Assembly (NCBI GenBank): GCA_049324575.1
Contig: JBMONI010000017.1
Coordinates: forward strand, 1 to 64,000
Source of the DNA: JBMONI01 sp049324575
GTDB taxonomy: Bacteria > Omnitrophota > Omnitrophia > Omnitrophales > Aquincolibacteriaceae
Reading direction: 5' to 3'
DNA: 64,000 nt
Shown one piece after another: positions 17,512 to 29,500 of this stretch. Below the pieces are notes generated by a model. The model ran no database searches and was not told the origin of the DNA. It saw only the letters and a program-made list of their open reading frames with translations. A program made the translations under genes and the position numbers. How positions within the stretch are numbered: the stretch's first letter is position 1; every line of letters starts with the position of its first letter.

Positions 17512-20500
17512 ACCACCTTTACGCCGGAAGGGGTCAAGACTGCGGATCCGCATAGTCCCGTGGTCAGCTCGCTCTCTTCGAACGATCTGGCCCGTCTTAC
17601 CCTTCCGGCTTCCTTCGGTTCGATCGAAAAGATCCACCAGGCCGGGGAGAAGTCTCCGGTGGTGATCCTTCTGCGCGATGCGCACGCCGTGCCGGACGCG
17701 CAGAGAACGATCGAAGCGATCCTGCTCCATCTCGAAAAAACATACGGCATCTGCCGGGTCGGTCTGGAAGGGTTCCGCGGCCAGATCGATGCGAGATTTT
17801 TCCGCGCGTTCCCCGAGCCGTCGCTACTGCGCAGTGCGCTCGACGGTTTTTTGAACGCCGGAGAACTTTCCGGGGCATTTTCCGCCGCGGTCTTTTCCGG
17901 AGATCCCACCGTTTTTTCCGGGGTCGAAAACGAAACGCTCTACCAAAAAGCGGCGGAATATTTTCTCCGTAATACGGCGGTCCAAGTGCCACGGATGGAA
18001 CGATTTCGAGTCGCCGAAGAAAAGTTGGAAACACTACGACAGGCGATTTACTCGAAAACGCTTTTGGAATTTGAAAAAAACACGGCGCCTTATTTTGTTC
18101 GTTCAGAAGGATTGGCCGGAACGCTGGAATATTTGGCCGAAAAACACGACGCACAGGAGATCTCGGCGGTCTTCCCGCATTTAAAAACGGCTTTGGCGGA
18201 ATTAAGGACGGAAAAGAAAAAGGGTCCGAACCCTGGCGAGGGAGTCCTCAAGCGTGAGATCGCCAAAGCACTGGAGCGCGCGCGTGAGCGGCTTGCCGAT
18301 AAGCAGGCGCTCGCCGAACTGAACGCCAAGGCGCAAGATTATGCGACGGAACGGATCGGCGAAATGGAATTCGCCGGCGATCTCGAAGAGGTCCTTCGGG
18401 CGAAAGGGATCACGGAAGTTTTCTCCCAGGCTTCCCTGGTGCGCATGGAAGAGCGCCGGAAGATGACCTCGATGCGAAGCGCGGAATTCTTCGATGAGCT
18501 CGAACGTTTCATGCGGACCGTTCGGGATGCAATGATCCAAAATGAGCAAGAACGGGTTCTCGCGGGCCTGACCGACCAGATGCGGCTTTTGAAGAAGGCG
18601 GCGGCGATGGAGCTTTCGAGGGAAGAATGGCAATTGTTTCTAAACGGATTTCCGGCCCCTCGCGCGGGGATCCGCGACGATCTTGACGAGATGGCCCGCG
18701 AAGTGGCCGGGATCGCATCGGCATTGAAAATGGACGGAGACATCGGAGGGTTCTACCAGATCGCGTTCGACCGCGAGCGCGCCATGGTCGAGAATCTCGT
18801 TTCGGAAATGACGAGCGGCCGCGAACGCTCGGCCGTCATGGTGGCCGGGGGATTTCACACCGAAGGGCTCGCGGCCCTTTTCAAGGCGCGCGGATTTTCC
18901 TATGCGGTGATCACGCCTGCGATCAGGGAGCTAGCGGCCGAGGATCGTTACCGGCATCTGATGCAGGGCGAGGTTTCCTGGCGCGATCATTTCGAAGTGC
19001 GGGACGGGAAGATCGATCTCGGGGCCGCCTTTGCGCGCGCGGCGAGAGACCGGCTGATCAATAAAAATGAGAATGGAGAACTGAGAATTAAGAATGAAGA
19101 ATTAAGAATTAAAGAGTTCCCGGTTCCTGACGCCCGTCTTTTGAAAGAATGGCGCGACAATCTGGTCCGCGCGCTTCATGGGGAAGGGGCGGTCACGCGG
19201 GCATTTCACTACACGCGTTTTCTGGACGAGATCGATCGGGGATTCTCGGACGCTGAAAAAGAAGTCCTGCGCAGGGCCTGGATCCAGAAGGTCGAAAAAT
19301 TCGTCGATGGGCTTCAGGCGCTCAAAACGAGCGGAAAATTGACCGCCGACAACATTCTCCGTCTTGCCAACTCACCGACCGCTGTTCCACGAGTTATGAT
19401 CCCCGTTGGCGTTGTGCCGGCCGCCATGTTCGAAGTTCCCAAAGTTGAAATGGCTGAAATGCTACCGACGCGGGTTCCGATTCCGCAGGAAGCTGTTCCC
19501 GGTCCCCGCACCGAGATTCGCGAAACCGAAAAAGCACCTTCATCACACCTCCGGGGTGATAGGAAGGGTGATGTGAACCCGAAGGCACCCGGTATCACCC
19601 CCGGGGTGATAGAAGGGTTCGCGGGGTCGGGCGTTGTGTCTGTGGGCGCCGGATGGGTCCGTGCGGCGAGCCGCGTCCGCTCCGAAGTAAGGTATACGAC
19701 GATCTCGGGGGTGGCTGAGGGGCAAGTCCTTTATTATTGGTTCGATGCGCGACGGCGTTATGTGCTGGAGGAGCGGCCGAAGGGATTCGAGGAAGCCGGC
19801 ATGGAGCCCGTTGGCGAGCAGTCGGAAGAATGGACCCGGATCCTCAGCCGGGCGTTCAGCAATGCCTACCAGGCGCTCGAGGAAAGTGAAAAACAGCAAC
19901 TTTTCGACATTCAAAAGGCGAACAGGATCTTTTCCCGCGCAAAAGAGAAACGCGGCGAAGATCCCTGGATCGAAAAACCGCTTCCGATCAGGATCCGCTC
20001 CGGGGAGGATGTCCGTTATCACGCGGAAGTGACTCACGAAGAGATCATTCTGAACGCGGATCTTTTGAGAAAACCCGAAGGGATCCCGGCTGAACAATGG
20101 CCGCAGATCGCCCAACGGCTGCTGGAACTCGTCCTCCTCCATGGCCTGCGGCGCAGTTTGCGCCGTTACGCGCCGGAACATCAGGAACATGATATTTCGA
20201 TCTTTCAGGGGACCCTTGCGCATTTCGCGAGGTCGACGGCGATTCGCCGGGCCTGGAAAACCTGGGTGCGGACCTTGAACGAGCGGCAAAAGGGCAGGAC
20301 ATTTTTCGGGCGGCCCTGGACGGCGTCGCTGGCCCAGGCCGAAGCCCTTGTCGGGATCTCCAACAGCTGGCGGGATAAGATCTCCTCCAAGCAGGCGCGC
20401 GCTCTTTATGATTCGCTGACCAGGATCTCGACGAAAGTCCAACCTGCCGGGGACCGGCTTCGGGCGGTCTTTGCAAAGGTTTTCCGGGGACGCGTCGATA

Positions 20501-23500
20501 TCGCGGTCCCGAACCGTTTCTATGTCGAAACCTACACCAACGAATACGGCGGCACTTTCCAACACGTCTATCTTGTTTACGAGCTGGGGGAGGGAGAGGA
20601 CAAAGTCCATAAGATCATCCGCCTTGCTCCCGACCATACGCAGGACGCTTTGGCTTCTCCGGACGCTTCGGCCGAGGTCGTCTTGCATCCGCTTCGCATC
20701 GATATCCTTTATGATGCGGGCGCTTACGCGTCCGAGATCCTTCGCGAACGGGAGTTCCTCGAAAAAAATCCGGAATTTCTTCCCACAATGAACCTCTTGA
20801 ACGCCCATTCCGCAAAGCTCAGGGACCGGGCGCTGAAAAAATTTCTTTTGTGGGCCAAGGGCAAGGGGAAAGCAAGCCCTGAATTGACCGCAAAGGCCAG
20901 GGATATCATTTTTTCGTTGGCAAAAACCCACCCGGATTTCTGGCACAGGATCCGGTTGAACCGCATCGCGTTCGATCTTGTCACGGACCGGCCCGCGGAT
21001 TTTCCTCAGACGAATTTCAATTACTCCGCGTTTTACGGCACCCCGTACCGGCTCCAGGCGCGCGCGAAGCTTCCCGATAGCCGAGGCCCTCCGGCCCGCT
21101 TCCGCGTTCTTTATAGCGTCAACGGCGAAGCGGTTCAAACGGACGAACAGGTCGCCGTCAAGCCGGTTGGGGACGGCACGGCCGAACTCCAGTGGCAGGT
21201 CCCGATGGTCCAAGGCTGGGTCCATTATGCGGTCCAGATTCAGGTCAAAGGGAAGTGGCAATTCATTCGCCCGAGAGCCCATCGTGACGATCCTCTCGGA
21301 AGGGTCAACGGCATCATCAAATTCCAGCAGGATGTGCGCGGTCTTCGCATGGCGAGTCTGCGCCCGGAGGTTTTCAACCTCCGCTTCGAGGACGGCGTTC
21401 CCGTGGTCGACGATTTCGGGAACCTTCAGGTCGGGACCTTGGACGACCTTGTTCCTCAGCTGCAAAGTTTAAAAGATCAGGGTTTCGGGGATATCTATCT
21501 CCAGGTGCTCGAGACCGGCGCTCCGGGCGAGGCCGGTCCGGACGCTTCCCCGTTCTCTCCGCTCAGTCAAATGCGCGTCAGCGAACGCGCGGGCGGATTG
21601 CCTGCGCTGATGCGTCTTAAAAGAGAGGCGGACCGGGTCGGGATCGAGCTGACGCTCGATATGATCCCGCACACCTCGATCTCCAATCGCGAATCGCCCG
21701 CGCGGACGGTCGCGTGGACCCAGACCGGGGGCCGGCTAAGACGCAAAGCGGCTTCCGACGGCGGTCTTTCGCAGGACTGGCTGGACGGCGCGGCCCGCAA
21801 CTGGGCCGATCCGCAGAATGTTCGCGATTATATTTCCGATCTCAAGTTCTTCGCATCGCAGGGTTTTAATTTCCGCGTCGACGTCGGACACGTTTTCGAT
21901 ACGAACATCATGCCGAACCGCTCGACCTACGGCTTCGGGCGGGTGCGCGGCGAAGTGGTGAGCATGAACTCCAGCGAGGTCTTCGATCTTCGAGGCACTC
22001 CCGAAACGGAAGTGAACACGGTCCTTGGCTGGATCGTTTTCGAGCTCAAAAAAGCGGGCTGGCAGAACGGAAAATGGGTGAAGTTCTACGGTGAGAACTG
22101 GCACGCGAAGGAAGGCCGCCAGATCATGGCCGGGGTGGATTTCCCGTACGATCCCTTGATCAAGAACCATTGGGATGTGGTCCGCCAGGGCCAGAGCGCC
22201 TGGGGTGTGATCGGAGGGACGATGGAATGGCTTCGCGAAAAGATTACAAACAAGTTCGGCGGCGGGACCCTGACCGTGATCAACAGTCACGATTACGAAG
22301 TTCCCGCGGTGGATGCTTTCAAAAGCAGTGTTTTCGCGGCGACGACCTCTCTGATTTTCGGTTCCGGCGGAGTTTCATTCTCGCACCTCTACCACAGCTA
22401 TGCCGACGAACACGGTCGCATCGATTTCAAACGTCTTTTTGCCGAGATGTGGCAGGTTTATGTCAACAATTACGGACCCCGCCGCGTTGTGAACGGGGTT
22501 TACTGGCAAGGCGCCGATTGGGAAGCCAGGTTCCGCGTGATGGAAGAAGCGTTCCGCGACAATCGGTTCCTTGCGGGTCTCGAAGATCATTACAAGCGTC
22601 TTTACCGGTTGGTTCAGAAATACCGCTATAACGTTCGGGAAGTCAATGTCGGCCATGACCGCGTTGCCGCGGTATGCCGGCAAAACGCGCAGGGCGAATA
22701 CGCCATTATGCTCTCCCACCTGGGTTCCCCTTACGCGGCGGACATCAATTTCATGCCGGAGGATTACTTTGGCAAACTCGAGGACGATGCGGTCTATGCG
22801 TTCGAAGAGATCTTCGATAACGAACATCCCGAGGATTCCGAAGAGAATCCCGGGGACCGCATGCTTTTGACCGGCCTCGAGATCAAGAATCTCGGGATCG
22901 GGCCGCGGTTTCCGCTCCAGATCCTTACCAACAGGATCTATCGTCTGCGGAAAGTCTCTCCGGGGGCCTTCCATGTGGATTCTCCCGAATACATGGCCCA
23001 GCTCAGGGATTCGCTTGCGCGTTACCGCCGGTACGGTCCTCAGCACCGCGTTGAATACAGCTTTATCGCGCAGGAGATCCGTCGCGCTTTACAGAGCGGC
23101 GAGCAGGCTTATTCGAGCTTTAAATTCCTTTTCGGAAAACTTTCCGCGATCGTGCAGGAAAACAGCGAGTTCATGGTCGGAGACTTGAGCAGCATTATCG
23201 GTGAGATCATGGAATTTTATCCTGATCTTGCCCCTTCGATCGAGCAGCATTTGGTGGGAGTGGCGGTCCAGGACCTTGATGTCGACGCCAGGACCTCGGA
23301 GAACGCGAACAAAGTTCTCGAGAGCGCTCCGGTCGGGGATTATGCGCTTACAAGCGTCGAATCCCTCGTGAGTTCGGGCTCAGGCGGTCTTGCCAAGAAA
23401 GTCTGGGAGCAGGCTGTTGCGCTCGCCGAACGAGGTCTCAATGTGAACCTTGTCGTTCCCATGTTCGCGAACGATAAAGCGGCGATCTTCCAGAAATTCA

Positions 23501-26500
23501 GTCCCCGGGATACCGGCCGGGTCGTGACCATTCCTTTTTACAACGGCCGCGATCCTCAAGACCCCAGGCGCGAGTATCTCGAACATGCGGTCTTGAAGAT
23601 CTATGAGGCCCGCATCAAAGGGGTCCGGGTCTTTTATCTCGAGAACGAACCTTATTTTTCAAGGCTCAAAGGCGGTGGGGGGAGCGCCTACAACGGCGCG
23701 GACGCATTCCGGCTCCGATTTGCCCGCGCTTTATCCCTCGGGACTTTGCTTACGCTGCGCGAGATGAACATCCATGCGGGGATCATTGAAACGAACGACT
23801 GGACCACGGCTTATGTGAAACCTTATTTAGAAGGACGGGAACGGCTTCACGGCGACGCTCGCGCGCTCTCCCAAGACCCTCATTTTTCGCGAACAAGGGT
23901 GCTGGCGATCATTCACAACGGGGGCGAATACTATCAGGGACGGATCACTGCGCCTTCCTGGGAAGCTAGGGACCTGATGATCAAGAGCGATCTTGGCATG
24001 GACAATGCTTTGGATCATGACGTTCTTTACGCTTCTGGCCAAACGCGGCATGCAAACGCGCGGACCTTTGTTTTCCCGGACCAGTCGAACGTGATCAATC
24101 CTTTCTATACCATGGCGGTTACCGCCGACCATCTCAAAGCGGTCAGCGTCGGGTATCGCGACCGCAGTGCCGATATGGGCTCCGAATGGGAGTTCGGGAA
24201 ATTAACCCCGGTGCTTCAATGGAAAAGGGAGCAGGGCGTCTATTCCGGCACGTTGAACGGGCTTGAACTCGTGGATCAGCAGGAAAATTTTCTGCGGGGA
24301 GCGCTTTTTGATCCCGAGATCCGCGTCCAGATGGCCCGGATCGCCGAAACGCCTTCCGAAGAGCCGGCTTACCGGGATCTCCTGAGGCGCATGCTGCAAG
24401 GCACCGAAGAGTTTATGCCGGCCGTGCGGCAATATTTTGCCGACCGGCATCCAGAAGAAGGGGGAAGCGTCGAGCAAGCCCTGAAGACGTTGCTTGCCCC
24501 GCATGCAAAAAAGATCCAGCCTTTCATCCGCAGTTTCCTCGAACGCGGTCACGGCGAGGAAAAAAGGCTCCTGGCCCGATTTGTCTTTGAGATCGCAAAA
24601 CCCGCGGCGAAAAAGAGACTTCAGCGAAAGCTCAAGTTCGAAGAGAACCCCAGGGCTTTGGTCTATGCGATGCTCCACAGGATCGGAGAGCAAAAAGGAC
24701 AGCATTTGCTGTTCGCCGAGATCTGGGACCGGAGCCAGCCGGACAAGCTTCGTCTGAACGCCGGCCAGTGGATGCGCTTTAACAAAGACGGGGATCCGGT
24801 CCGCGCCGGTCAGATCTTCCAGGCGGTCGGTCTCGAAACCGATCTGCGGACCGGAGAGATCCGGTTGACGAGGGATCAGCGGAGGCGGCTGCGCAATTAC
24901 GCCCGGGACCGTCAGACCCTGCGGGCGGTCGAAGTTTTCATGATCCTCAATCCTGACGCCCAATTCATCGTGGCGGGCAGCGTAGATCCTTTCACGGATT
25001 TCGAATCGCAGTTTTACGATATCGAACACCGGTTCCGGAGACAGTTCTGTTTCATCCCCCGCTTTGTCAAGCCAGCACCGCGCGAGGAACTTTATGATCT
25101 GATCTATGAAGGAGCCGATATTTTCGGGATGCCTTCCGCTTCCGAGCCCGGCGGTCTCAGTAACCAGGAAGCGGCCGGCGTCGGGACCGTACGGCACTTG
25201 ACCGATCGCGATGGCCTCAAAGACAAAGCGATTCGCCGCCCCACGTTCAACGAAACGTTCAAGGAGTTCAACCCGGTTGCGTGGTTCGTATCGCTCGCCA
25301 AGCTGAAAAACCTTTTTGTCCGCCAGCCCGTGACTTGGCGCCGCGCCCAGGAAGAGCTCATCGATCAGGATAACCGCTGGCTTCGTTTTGTCCGCGATGA
25401 ATATATCCCGACCTATCTGGGGATGCTCGGCCGTAGGGCGATCAAAGACCTTAGGGCTCTGCACGTTTCCGCGGCGATCCACCGGGCGGAAAAGAACGGG
25501 GACCGGGACCCTGCGGATGAACTTGCAAAGGCCGGCTATACGTTCGAAGAGAGTTCACAGATCATGCTTGATGCGTTGAATTCTGAGAATGCCTTCCTGC
25601 GTAACGCGGTCGCGACCCGGCATCTCGCGGGCCTTGCGAGGGTCAGTCCTGCGGCGAGAGGGGCGATCCTTCGGAGACTCGAACAGGGACGACCGGCGGA
25701 AGCGGCGAACGGAAGTTATGAAACAGCGCTGAGGTCGCTCGGACGCGCGGAAGTGCGACAAGCCGAGCTTTCGGCCGAGGAAAGGGCGCGCTTTGTCCCG
25801 AAATTCAGATCGGCCGTGGAGTTTTTCGATCAGTATAAGGCTTGGAGGAGAGCGAACCCGGACAAGATCCTTCTGGCCGTGGCGCGGCACGTGCAATCCA
25901 CTTCGAATCTTTTTGCGATCGTCCAGTCGAACCTTACTTTTTCGCCGCCGACCTTGCTTGGATACCGCCAGGGCCGCGCCTTAACGCGTTTCTTCCAAAC
26001 CCGGGGGATCCGTTTTGACAAAGTATTCTCGAGCGCCTTGGAGCGTGCTCATTACACCGTTGGAGGCGTTGCGCGCAAGCAGAAGATCCCGCATGAGGTC
26101 AAAAGGCGTTTGAACGAACTCATGGGGCATCCTTTCGGAGGCGTTTCCCGCCCCGCGATCATGGCTTTGTATCAGCAGTTCGTGACCTTCATGAACCAGG
26201 ATCCCGAGCGCTATGTGCTCCCTACCTTTTCCGGGCCGAAGGTTCTCGAAAATCTGAGGAAATTGTTCCGGGAGATCGAAGAGGGAAACGACAAGAATAT
26301 CCTGATTGGCACACATGGCCTTACGATCCGATGGATCCTTGAGATCCTGCTTGGCATCCCACCGACCAGGGATGCGGCGGTCAAAGAACTTTTGGGCTCG
26401 CCGCCGAATGCTTCGCTGACCGTTCTTGCATTCGATTCGAAGACCCGGGTCTGGGAACTTCTTGTGCTTAAGGACAATGCTTATTTGCCGGAAAAACTCC

Positions 26501-29500
26501 GAACGGAACAAGGCGGGCAGAAAACAGCTGTGAATGAAAAGCCTGCGGCCCTGTTCCTCGAAAGGATTCTTTACTACGCCCAGGCCATTTTCAGGGTCCT
26601 CCTGCGCTTAGCTGGTTTCCAGGGGCCGCGCGCGCTCTCCGATTACCAGCCATTCCTTGCGCCTCTCCTTGAGCCGACGGAAGCGCAGTGGAAGGTCATT
26701 CATTCGATCTACCGGCATACGCTCGCGATCATGAAAGAACGGTATCGGGACGAAGGGCCGCGCGCGGAAGTCCGTTCGCCGCTTTCCAGGGAGGGCTCGG
26801 AACGGAACGTTGCGTTCGTGCAGGCGTTGCACAAGCTTGGGGAAGACCTGTCGGCGCGGAAGGCGACCCTACAGCAAATTCAGGCCGTGGAAGCTCTATT
26901 CAAGCTGTTTGACGATCTGGTCAGGGAACTTTGGAGTTCGGGTGAGTCAGCGAGGATCCATGTTTACGCGGAAGATGGGTACACAGCGATACCTCTCGAT
27001 ACGTTTCTCCACTCGCTCGCAGGATGGCCAGAACGCGGTGTCTATTGGCTTTACAGTCGGTTCGCGGAACTCTTCGGATCTGAGGACGGATCTTCAAGCC
27101 GGGTCCGGAACCCGGAATTCCTTGCTCGGTTTCTACGCCAAATCGGAAAGATGGATTCGGTTCGATTGATCCGCGGACAGTTGACAGCCAGTCATTCTAC
27201 GCTGTATGAGCGCAAAGAGTTTATCGCTGACGAAGTCGAAGAGATCAACGAAGCGCTCAAGGTTCTCGGCGCCGAAGGTGTTATTGATCTTGCCGAAGAA
27301 GCGGGTCGTGACGACGAGGCCGTTGTTGAAGAAGAGGTCGATGAGGAAGAGGTCGCGGCGAGACTGAACGAAACTCTGCAAAAAGTATTGGAAATGGTCG
27401 GCGCGAGCGAAGAATTTGAAGATCTCGTACCCTCTCAGGGCAATGGGTATTTACGACTTCTTCGTGGCCTTCGTGATTTTATCCATGGCCTCATGATCGC
27501 GTTCCAAGAGCAGAGGCAGGATCAGCCGGTCCTGAGCGCGCTTAATTCTTTTTATTATTCCTTCTATGCTCTGATCGCGCTTGCGCATGCCGGATACGGC
27601 ACTGAGATCTTGGAGGCCTTGACGAGGTCGGACCATAAGCGGCATTCCTGGGTCCGGTCGATCCATGATCTGGTGACGCTGATCGATGAGAATCTGCGCA
27701 CCATGTATCCGCGCCTTCGTTCCGAAACGCGCTCGGCCGGAGAGGTTTCGGACAAAAAAGCCCCGGCGGAAGGCCGTCCTTCGAGAGCGAGATTCTGGTT
27801 TTCAATCGCGGCAGGTTCCGTCATGGCTCTCGGGCTTTTCTTTTTCACGGTCTTCTACTATGAGCCGGTGTTGTCCCATGAGATGATGTTTTTTGCCCTC
27901 ATGCAGGGATGGCCCTTTATTGGGTCCTATGCGGTCTTCGCGCTGATCAGCGCGCTCAGCCAGGTCCTGACGACCGTATCGGGGCATTGGGTCGCAAGAA
28001 GCTTCGAAGATCCTTCGACTTATGCCGCCCGCGGTCCGCTTCTTCAGCAGGTGCTCCGCCGTCTTGCGGTCGATATGCTTTATTTCGTTCCGATTCACTT
28101 CATGGTCTTTTACGGGTGGATCTTCAAGCTGCTGCCCTGGCCGGGTGTTCTGGGGCTTTTGGCTGTCCATCAGCTGCTGCGTTCGTTCTATATGGATCCG
28201 GTCGAATTTTCTCTTATCCGGTCGGCGGTGCGGGAAGACGGCCGCGAGGAACTACCCGTGGATATCCGCAACGGAAATCTGGGCCGGTATGCGCGTCTGG
28301 CCTTTGTCTATTGGGGCATCGTCGATCCGCTCGCGCTGATCTTTCCCTCGAGCCTCATCACGATCGCCATTCTGAACCTCGGGGATTTCCTCTGGGATGT
28401 GCTCAACACCGTTTTTCTTCATGCCTCGGACTTTAAACTGCTTCGCCGTTTTGATGAACAGAGCCGAAAGATCGCCGGCCTTCCGAAACATAAGAAACTG
28501 GCTGCCATCGGACGCACCGTGACGGCTCCCGTTTCCGGTTATTTTTCGAAGGTTGTCGATAAAATTTACGCCTTGAAAGGGTTCGGAAAGGCCCTCTACG
28601 CGCTTTTGATGATCCAATATTTCGTTTTCTTCGGCCGGGCCTTATTTATCATGGGCCTTTCTCCATCCCTGGCTTTCTGGGGCGCTTGCGGAAGTTTTGT
28701 GCTTCTTGCGGGAATGCGGAGCACGGCGGTCTGGCTCTTGAGGGCCGTTCATAGTCGTTATGCAGTCAAAGATCCCCGCGTTGATGAAAAAGGAGAAGTC
28801 CCGCGCGCGGAACTTCGCAACCCGCCGTCGATGCAGCTTGTTACTGCTTTTACCCGGGATCTTCGCGAAGCCAAGATCATCTTTTATGTGAACGGGCAAA
28901 CATGGAATGAGATCGTGGACAAAGTTCGCGCGATCGTTCAAGCGCGGCAAGGCCGTAAGACCATGATCGCGTTGAAGTATTACGATTCTCCGGCGGAGAA
29001 GAGCCGGAAAAGGGCCGTGGCGCGCGCGCTTCGCGAGCTGAACAGGGAACTAGGTTCCCGTCGTGATTTGTGGATCGGAGCCGATCTGGTTTCGAACAGG
29101 GGAGAAGAAGAGGCCTTGGCCGATGGCGCGAAATTTTTGATCACACATCATCCGTATCCGGAACTTGTCCGCTCTGTGTATGAGCGCGGAGTGCCGGTCG
29201 TGATCGGGTTTTCAACGGTCCGGGAATTGCTGCCGGAACTTCAGCCGCCGGATTTCCCCTATGCTGAAGAAGATTTTCGTCTTGCCCGGGAAAGGATCTA
29301 TGCGGAAATGGACGAGGCTATCGCCGTCAGCGCGCTCCGGCTTTATGTGTTCCGGAATCCGGAGAATGGGCATCCCCGGTTGCGGGAACTTCAATTCCGT
29401 TTGATGCGCTCAGTCCGCAGTCGTGTGGCCCCGGGGGTCAGTATGGATTTCGTGATGACGGGAGGGATCGCGCCGCGTGATATTCCCCAGTATTTAGCCA

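Noticed and set aside
19543..21465. A 640-codon minus-strand frame inside the giant gene
   Set aside because: Same antisense artefact; the + strand frame is continuous across it and carries recognisable domains on both sides.
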